This document shows positions 5,557-9,291 of a DNA stretch of 9,291 bases, piece after piece. A program made the translations under genes and the position numbers. The notes under the pieces are model-generated. The model was given only the letters and a program-made list of their open reading frames with translations. It was not told where the DNA came from and did no database searches. Within the stretch, counting starts at the first letter, position 1; each line of letters starts with the position of its first letter. This DNA is from Treponema sp. (GTDB lineage Bacteria > Spirochaetota > Spirochaetia > Treponematales > Breznakiellaceae): contig JAITNU010000198.1 of the NCBI GenBank assembly GCA_031290325.1, positions 1 through 9,291 on the forward strand, given 5' to 3'.

Positions 5557-7377
5557 ATGAAGGTACAAGAACTTAAACATCCTGCATTAAAAAAGTGGGT
5601 TGAAGAAGCGGTTGCCCTGATGACCCCTGAATCAGTTGAAGTCTGTGATGGAAGTCAGGCTGAATATGACCGGATGATCCAGATCACCATTGACGAGGGA
5701 CTTGCCACCCCCTTAAATCCGCAGAAATTGCCGGATTGTGTGTTGTTCCGCTCAGACCCCTCTGATGTCGCACGGGTGGAAAATCGCACCTATATCGCCT
5801 CGAAGCACAAGGACGACGCAGGCCCCACGAACAACTGGATCGACCCCAGTGAGCTGAAAACAACCATGAGCGCCCTCTACAAGGGAAGTATGAAGGGTCG
5901 TACTATGTACGTGATTCCCTTCTCTATGGGGCCGGTTGGCTCTGATATCGCCAAGATCGGGGTGGAAATCACCGATTCCCCCTACGTGGTGGCGAATATG
6001 CACATTATGACCAGGGTGGGGACCACGGTACTGGATGTCTTAGGGAGTAACGGTCCTTATGTGCCCTGTTTCCACTCCGTGGGCAAGCCCCTGGGTCCTG
6101 GTGAAAAAGACAACGGCCAGTGGCCCTGTGCGCCGCTGGACAAGAAGTACATCTCCCACTTCCCCGAAACCCGGGAAATCTGGTCCTACGGTTCAGGGTA
6201 CGGCGGCAACGCCCTCCTTGGCAAGAAGTGCCTGGCCCTCCGTATCGCCTCGGTACTGGCACGGGATGAAGGCTGGCTCGCCGAGCACATGCTGATCCTC
6301 AAGATCACCAATCCCCAGGGGGAAAAGAAGTACATCACCGGCGCGTTCCCCTCGGCCTGCGGTAAGACGAACCTCGCCATGCTCGTACCGACCCTTCCTG
6401 GCTGGAAGGTTGAAACCGTGGGGGATGACATTGCCTGGATGAAGTTCGGTAAGGACGGCAGGCTCTACGCGATCAACCCCGAGGCGGGCTTTTTCGGTGT
6501 GGCCCCGGGAACTAACCGGCAGTCCAACCTGAACGCCATGGAGACTATCAAGAAGAACACGATTTACACCAATGTGGCCCTCACTGAAGACAAGGATGTA
6601 TGGTGGGAGATGATCGGCTACGATGCCCCGGGCAAGCTCATTGACTGGAACGGCAACGAGTGGATTCAGGACAAGAACAACAAGGACCAGAAGCCTGCGG
6701 CCCATCCCAATTCCCGGTTCACCGGCCCTGCCAAGCAGTGCCCGGCCATTGCGTCTGAATGGGAAGACCCCAACGGGGTGCCCATCAGCGCCTTTCTCTT
6801 TGGCGGACGCAGGCCCAAGACTATCCCCCTGGTGAACCAGGCCAAGAGCTGGATCCACGGGGTGTTCATGGGATCAATAGTCGGCTCCGAAGTAACTGCC
6901 GCGGCCCTGGACGTCAAGGCCGGTACCATCCGGCGGGACCCCTTTGCCATGCTTCCCTTCTGCGGCTACCACATGGGGGATTACTTCAAGCACTGGATAT
7001 CCATCGGTCAGAAAGGGGATCCAGACAAACTGCCCAAGATATTCTTTGTCAACTGGTTCCGCAAAAGCCCGGAGGGTAAATTTATATGGCCCGGGTACGG
7101 CGAAAACTCCCGGGTTCTGGCCTGGATCTTCGACCGCTGCGACGGGAAAGGCAAATCCGTGGACACCCCCATCGGTATCCTCCCCACCCCTGATGCCATT
7201 CAGCGCCCTGAGGGAGTGAGCGAATCCGATATGGCCGAAATCCTCAAGGTAGATATCGAAGGCTGGAAAGCGGAGATCGCCGATGTCAGGCAGAACCACT
7301 ATCCCAAGTTCGGCGACAAGCTCCCGAAAGAGCTGTACAGCGAGCTGGAGGCCATTGAACAACGGCTGAATGCGTAA
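5557..7377 (+). CDS. pckG: GTP-dependent phosphoenolpyruvate carboxykinase
   Basis: The 606-residue protein is full length for the GTP (animal/bacterial PckG) type and unlike the ATP type in its motifs. It catalyses oxaloacetate + GTP <-> PEP + GDP + CO2 in the cytoplasm, using Mn2+ or Mg2+. Visible signatures are the YGSGYGGNALLGKKC substrate/metal region (211-225), the kinase-1 P-loop AFPSACGKTN (263-272) with the reactive Cys268, Lys270 and Thr271, the kinase-2 metal motif VGDDIAWM (288-295), PEAGFFGVAPGTN (308-320), the nucleotide-site loop FLFGGRRPKTIPLV (413-426), and NWFRKSPEGKFIWPGYGENSRVLAW (499-523). No key residue appears lost. In an anaerobic fermenter it may run in the carboxylating direction, making oxaloacetate and GTP from PEP. 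It is divergent from the hydrogenase-chemoreceptor gene and has its own promoter, ribosome binding site and terminator, so it is probably monocistronic. Confidence 0.97.
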   Translation: MKVQELKHPALKKWVEEAVALMTPESVEVCDGSQAEYDRMIQITIDEGLATPLNPQKLPDCVLFRSDPSDVARVENRTYIASKHKDDAGPTNNWIDPSELKTTMSALYKGSMKGRTMYVIPFSMGPVGSDIAKIGVEITDSPYVVANMHIMTRVGTTVLDVLGSNGPYVPCFHSVGKPLGPGEKDNGQWPCAPLDKKYISHFPETREIWSYGSGYGGNALLGKKCLALRIASVLARDEGWLAEHMLILKITNPQGEKKYITGAFPSACGKTNLAMLVPTLPGWKVETVGDDIAWMKFGKDGRLYAINPEAGFFGVAPGTNRQSNLNAMETIKKNTIYTNVALTEDKDVWWEMIGYDAPGKLIDWNGNEWIQDKNNKDQKPAAHPNSRFTGPAKQCPAIASEWEDPNGVPISAFLFGGRRPKTIPLVNQAKSWIHGVFMGSIVGSEVTAAALDVKAGTIRRDPFAMLPFCGYHMGDYFKHWISIGQKGDPDKLPKIFFVNWFRKSPEGKFIWPGYGENSRVLAWIFDRCDGKGKSVDTPIGILPTPDAIQRPEGVSESDMAEILKVDIEGWKAEIADVRQNHYPKFGDKLPKELYSELEAIEQRLNA

Positions 7378-7404
7378 GGGCGTAGTGCCCTGAGTGTTTC
7401 TTGT

Positions 7405-7432
7405 GAAGGTGGCCTCACGCCACCTTCTTTTT
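7405..7432 (+). terminator. Strong rho-independent terminator after pckG
   Basis: The perfect nine-base stem GAAGGTGGC (7405-7413) / GCCACCTTC (7419-7427) has a CTCAC loop and is followed directly by TTTTT (7428-7432). It starts 28 bases after the pckG stop. Confidence 0.93.
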
Positions 7433-7462
7433 ACCCCAATGGGCATATAAAAGGAGTTTTAG

Positions 7463-8080
7463 ATGAAAAAATTACTCTCTATTGTTGTTCTCATGTCCTT
7501 ATTGGTAATTCCTGTTTTTGCACAAACCAAATCCCGTTTTGCAGTAACCCTTGATCCCTTTCCGTTAATCGTAGGACCCATATTCGGCGGTTTCGGTATT
7601 GCCAGTAGTTTTGAATGGGCTCCCATCAGGTTGTTTTCCACGAGATTGGAGGTCTATTATTTGGGAATCAGGTATGAAACCTTTGTTTACGACGATTATG
7701 CTGTGGATGAAGCATCCAGTACTTATGAAACCAATGATATCCTGGGATCGTATTTTAAAATCTATGGGGAAGGCCGCTATTATCCCCTGAAGACCGCTCC
7801 CCAGGGACTTTTTCTGAATATAGGACTGGGGTTTATGTCCCTGGAGGTCGATAATTCCGTTTCCACCGAAGAGGATAGCGACTTAAAAACATTTTTTGGA
7901 GACCTGGGCTTAGGGTATAAAATTACCTTTAACCGGAAAACCAAGATCGCCTTTTTTCTGGAGCCATCAATTAAGTATCATGTCCCCTTTACGATGAATA
8001 AAGAAATACACTCCATAAGCGGTGTCTTGTTAGGGGTATGGGGATTTGGCGGCGCCTTAACCCTGGGGCTTACGTTCTAA
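7463..8080 (+). CDS. Secreted outer-membrane beta-barrel protein of unknown function
   Basis: The 205-residue protein begins with a clear type I signal peptide: MKK, then the hydrophobic stretch LLSIVVLMSLLVIPVFA, with likely cleavage after Ala20 (VFA|Q). The mature part alternates aromatic and polar residues and contains Gly/aromatic strand patterns such as YFKIYGEGRYYPL, LFLNIGLGFMSL and GGALTLGLTF. It ends in Phe, a common C-terminal signal of outer-membrane barrels. At about 185 mature residues an eight-stranded barrel is plausible. I do not recognise the exact family; small OmpA/OmpW-like barrels and DUF-type barrels look like this. AAGGAG (7451-7456) lies six bases before the ATG. Only 30 bases separate the gene from the pckG terminator, so it may rely partly on read-through. 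Its last 24 bases overlap the end of the convergent gene. Confidence 0.8.
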   Translation: MKKLLSIVVLMSLLVIPVFAQTKSRFAVTLDPFPLIVGPIFGGFGIASSFEWAPIRLFSTRLEVYYLGIRYETFVYDDYAVDEASSTYETNDILGSYFKIYGEGRYYPLKTAPQGLFLNIGLGFMSLEVDNSVSTEEDSDLKTFFGDLGLGYKITFNRKTKIAFFLEPSIKYHVPFTMNKEIHSISGVLLGVWGFGGALTLGLTF

Positions 8081-8503
8081 GACCGTGAAGTGTTCGTCCA
8101 TACGCCGCAGCCGCCGCGAGAGGTCCCGGGCCAGGTTCATAATGATGAGGGAAAATATCGTGGCGTCGGTCTTGTAGATTTCCCGTAAACCCCGGTTGGA
8201 AATAGCCATGACCGTGGTGTTTACCAGGGCTTTGATAGTCGCCACCGAGGGCATCACATCGAGCACTTCCATCTCCCCAAAGAAATCCCCCTCCCCAATT
8301 TCGGCAAGGGTAACCCCCTTTTTTATCACCGCCACCCGGCCGTCCAGGATAAAACGGATCCGGTCATTAGTCGCCCCTTCAACCATAATAGTATCCCCTG
8401 ACCCATAGGCTTCCAGTTCCATCATGGGACGAATCTGATCGATTTGATCTTTTAAAAGACCACCAAAAAGAGAGTATTTTTGCAAAGCAGAGGATTCTAT
8501 CAT
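8057..8503 (-). CDS. Stand-alone cyclic-nucleotide-binding (CRP effector) domain protein
   Basis: The 148-residue protein is almost entirely one cyclic-nucleotide-binding fold. It runs from an N-terminal helix (LQKYSLFGGL) through the beta roll (GDTIMVEGATNDRIRFILDGRVAVI, 36-60), the phosphate-binding cassette IGEGDFFGEMEVLDVMPSVATI (69-90) and closing helices to about 135. There is no helix-turn-helix, kinase, cyclase or membrane segment. FGE (75-77) is kept, but the cassette arginine that holds the cyclic phosphate in CRP and PKA-R is Ser86 (PSVAT instead of PRxAT). Binding of cAMP or cGMP is therefore doubtful; the domain may bind another ligand or serve in protein interaction. The start at 8503 has no clear ribosome binding site, which fits a near-leaderless transcript. 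It overlaps the convergent barrel gene by 24 bases. Confidence 0.85.
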   Translation of the reverse strand: MIESSALQKYSLFGGLLKDQIDQIRPMMELEAYGSGDTIMVEGATNDRIRFILDGRVAVIKKGVTLAEIGEGDFFGEMEVLDVMPSVATIKALVNTTVMAISNRGLREIYKTDATIFSLIIMNLARDLSRRLRRMDEHFTVLERKPQG

Positions 8504-8511
8504 GGTACTCT

Positions 8512-8540
8512 ATTTTATAGACCTTCATGTGAATAGTCAA
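8512..8540 (-). promoter_or_regulatory. Promoter of the cyclic-nucleotide-binding-domain gene
   Basis: On the minus strand TTGACT (8540-8535), a 17-base spacer and TAAAAT (8517-8512) form a good sigma-70 match. The ATG at 8503 is only eight bases after the -10, so transcription should start within a few bases of the start codon. The promoter lies inside the tail of the TonB-receptor pseudogene. Confidence 0.55.
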
Positions 8541-9202
8541 GTAAAAAATCTATTCCAATTTCATTATACATATAGTGGCCCGGTCCCCGAACCAGTTTAG
8601 TTTCCAGGAGTATTTTTCCGCGCCGTAAGAAGCGGACAAATGGGTGGGTCCTGCCATTGGGGACGTGCCACTGCCGCATATTGTACTGATTGGGGAGGTA
8701 TCCGGTATTTGAAAAACCGCCCTTTATCCGCAGTCCCTTTTCCTGTCTTTTGAGGGTGATAATGTTGATGCCCAGCGTCCCGGTAACATGGTATCTGAGC
8801 CGCCGTAGATAACCTCGATACGCTCCACATTGGAAAGGTCGATTTGGCTTACGTCAAACTCCCCGGAGCGGGGTGAATTGGCGGGAACTCCGTCAATCAG
8901 GATGGCGATATGCTCCGTATCAAAGCCCCGGATGTTGATCTCCGTCTGGCTAGGTCCCGTAGCCATGTCCAGGGTTTCTTCAAGGAGGGTCGCCAGATCC
9001 GGCGCCTGCCGCTTTTCAATGTCTTCTTTGGTGATAACTTCCATCTGCTGGGTTGTCAGCCCACGACCGTCATTCCTCCCCCTTCCATGATGTCTTCATC
9101 GAAAGAATCATCCTCAGCAGTGCTGCCGCCAGAACCGTCATCAACTGCAAATAAAAGTACCGCGTTCACGGTGAGTAACACAAACACGTGCCGCTGTTTC
9201 AT
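8515..9202 (-). pseudogene. TonB-dependent outer-membrane receptor, frameshifted and missing most of its barrel
   Basis: The ATG at 9202 opens a signal peptide (MKQRHVFVLLTVNAVLLFA), an acidic linker and a TonB-box-like MTVVG, then hits TGA at 9058-9056. In another frame the plug domain follows directly: TTQQMEVITKEDIEKRQAPD, INIRGFDTEHIAILIDGVPA and NVERIEVIYGGSDT. Near 8780 the frame changes again to GINIITLKRQEKGLRIKGG and FSNTGYLPNQYN, then runs to a TAA at 8517-8515. A barrel-like piece, SASYGAEKYSWKLNWFGD, lies in yet another frame near 8580-8640. Receptors of this type are usually 600 or more residues; here only the signal, the plug and one or two strands remain. At least three frameshifts plus a large 3' loss make it non-functional. 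Its start overlaps the stop of the FMN-binding gene by one base. The original substrate cannot be told. Confidence 0.85.
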
Positions 9203-9291
9203 TAATTACCCCCGGCCTGCAGCACACAGTCCTTCACCGCGTCCATGATTCTCCGGGAAGTAACCGTGGCGCCTGATACCACATCAACATC
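9202..9291 (-). CDS. FMN-binding (RnfG/NqrC-type flavinylated) domain protein, C-terminal end only
   Basis: The last 29 codons of a gene entering from the right edge are open and end in TAA at 9204-9202. They contain DVVSGATVTS, matching the Dxx(S/T)GAT motif in which a Thr carries covalently bound FMN in RnfG/NqrC-like and related extracytoplasmic FMN-binding domains. The helix RRIMDAVKDCVLQAG that follows is typical of the end of that domain. The protein is probably exported and flavinylated by an ApbE-type transferase, but its N-terminus is not visible. The stop overlaps the ATG of the TonB-receptor pseudogene (TAATG), so the two formed an operon. Confidence 0.82.
   Translation of the reverse strand, partial: DVDVVSGATVTSRRIMDAVKDCVLQAGGN

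Noticed and set aside
6193..6858. Long minus-strand open frame opposite pckG (221 codons)
   Set aside because: It lies fully inside the highly conserved pckG frame and has composition typical of the reverse of a GC-rich gene.

Overview
The window looks like part of a spirochaete chromosome, most likely a Treponema of the termite-gut type. This is an inference from gene content and sequence style: a soluble [FeFe]-hydrogenase/chemoreceptor fusion, a spirochaete-like AAHAG motif in the chemoreceptor tip, a lipoprotein with a loose lipobox, a GTP-type PEP carboxykinase and outer-membrane proteins. No rRNA or other marker gene is present to prove it.

Left block (1-1500, visibly AT-rich, minus strand): a small redox operon of two flavodoxin-fold genes, the distal one running off the window. 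It sits directly behind a wrecked PadR-type regulator gene whose promoter and palindromic operator-like sequence are still intact. The AT-rich spacer that follows carries a perfect 18-bp palindrome nested inside a longer inverted repeat.

Middle block (1531-7377, more GC-rich): radC (minus) and a proline-rich lipoprotein with a glucosaminidase domain (plus) are divergent. The lipoprotein converges on a large minus-strand gene (3198-5291) that fuses two [4Fe-4S] ferredoxin motifs, an [FeFe]-hydrogenase H-cluster domain with non-catalytic-type substitutions, a further Fe-S domain and a cytoplasmic methyl-accepting chemotaxis signalling domain. It reads as a soluble H2- or redox-sensing chemoreceptor and is the most interesting gene here. 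Divergent from it is pckG, encoding GTP-dependent PEP carboxykinase, with a good promoter and ribosome binding site and a strong intrinsic terminator.

Right block (7405-9291): a small outer-membrane beta-barrel protein starts 30 bases after the pckG terminator. It overlaps tail to tail with a stand-alone cyclic-nucleotide-binding-fold protein (minus) that lacks the usual phosphate-binding arginine and probably has a near-leaderless transcript. Beyond that is a frameshifted, shortened TonB-dependent receptor pseudogene, joined by a one-base stop/start overlap to the C-terminus of an FMN-binding (flavinylated) protein that enters from the right edge.

The window thus combines live housekeeping genes, one unusual sensory hydrogenase and two clear cases of gene decay (PadR and TonB receptor). 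There are no tRNA, rRNA, CRISPR or insertion-sequence genes that I can see.
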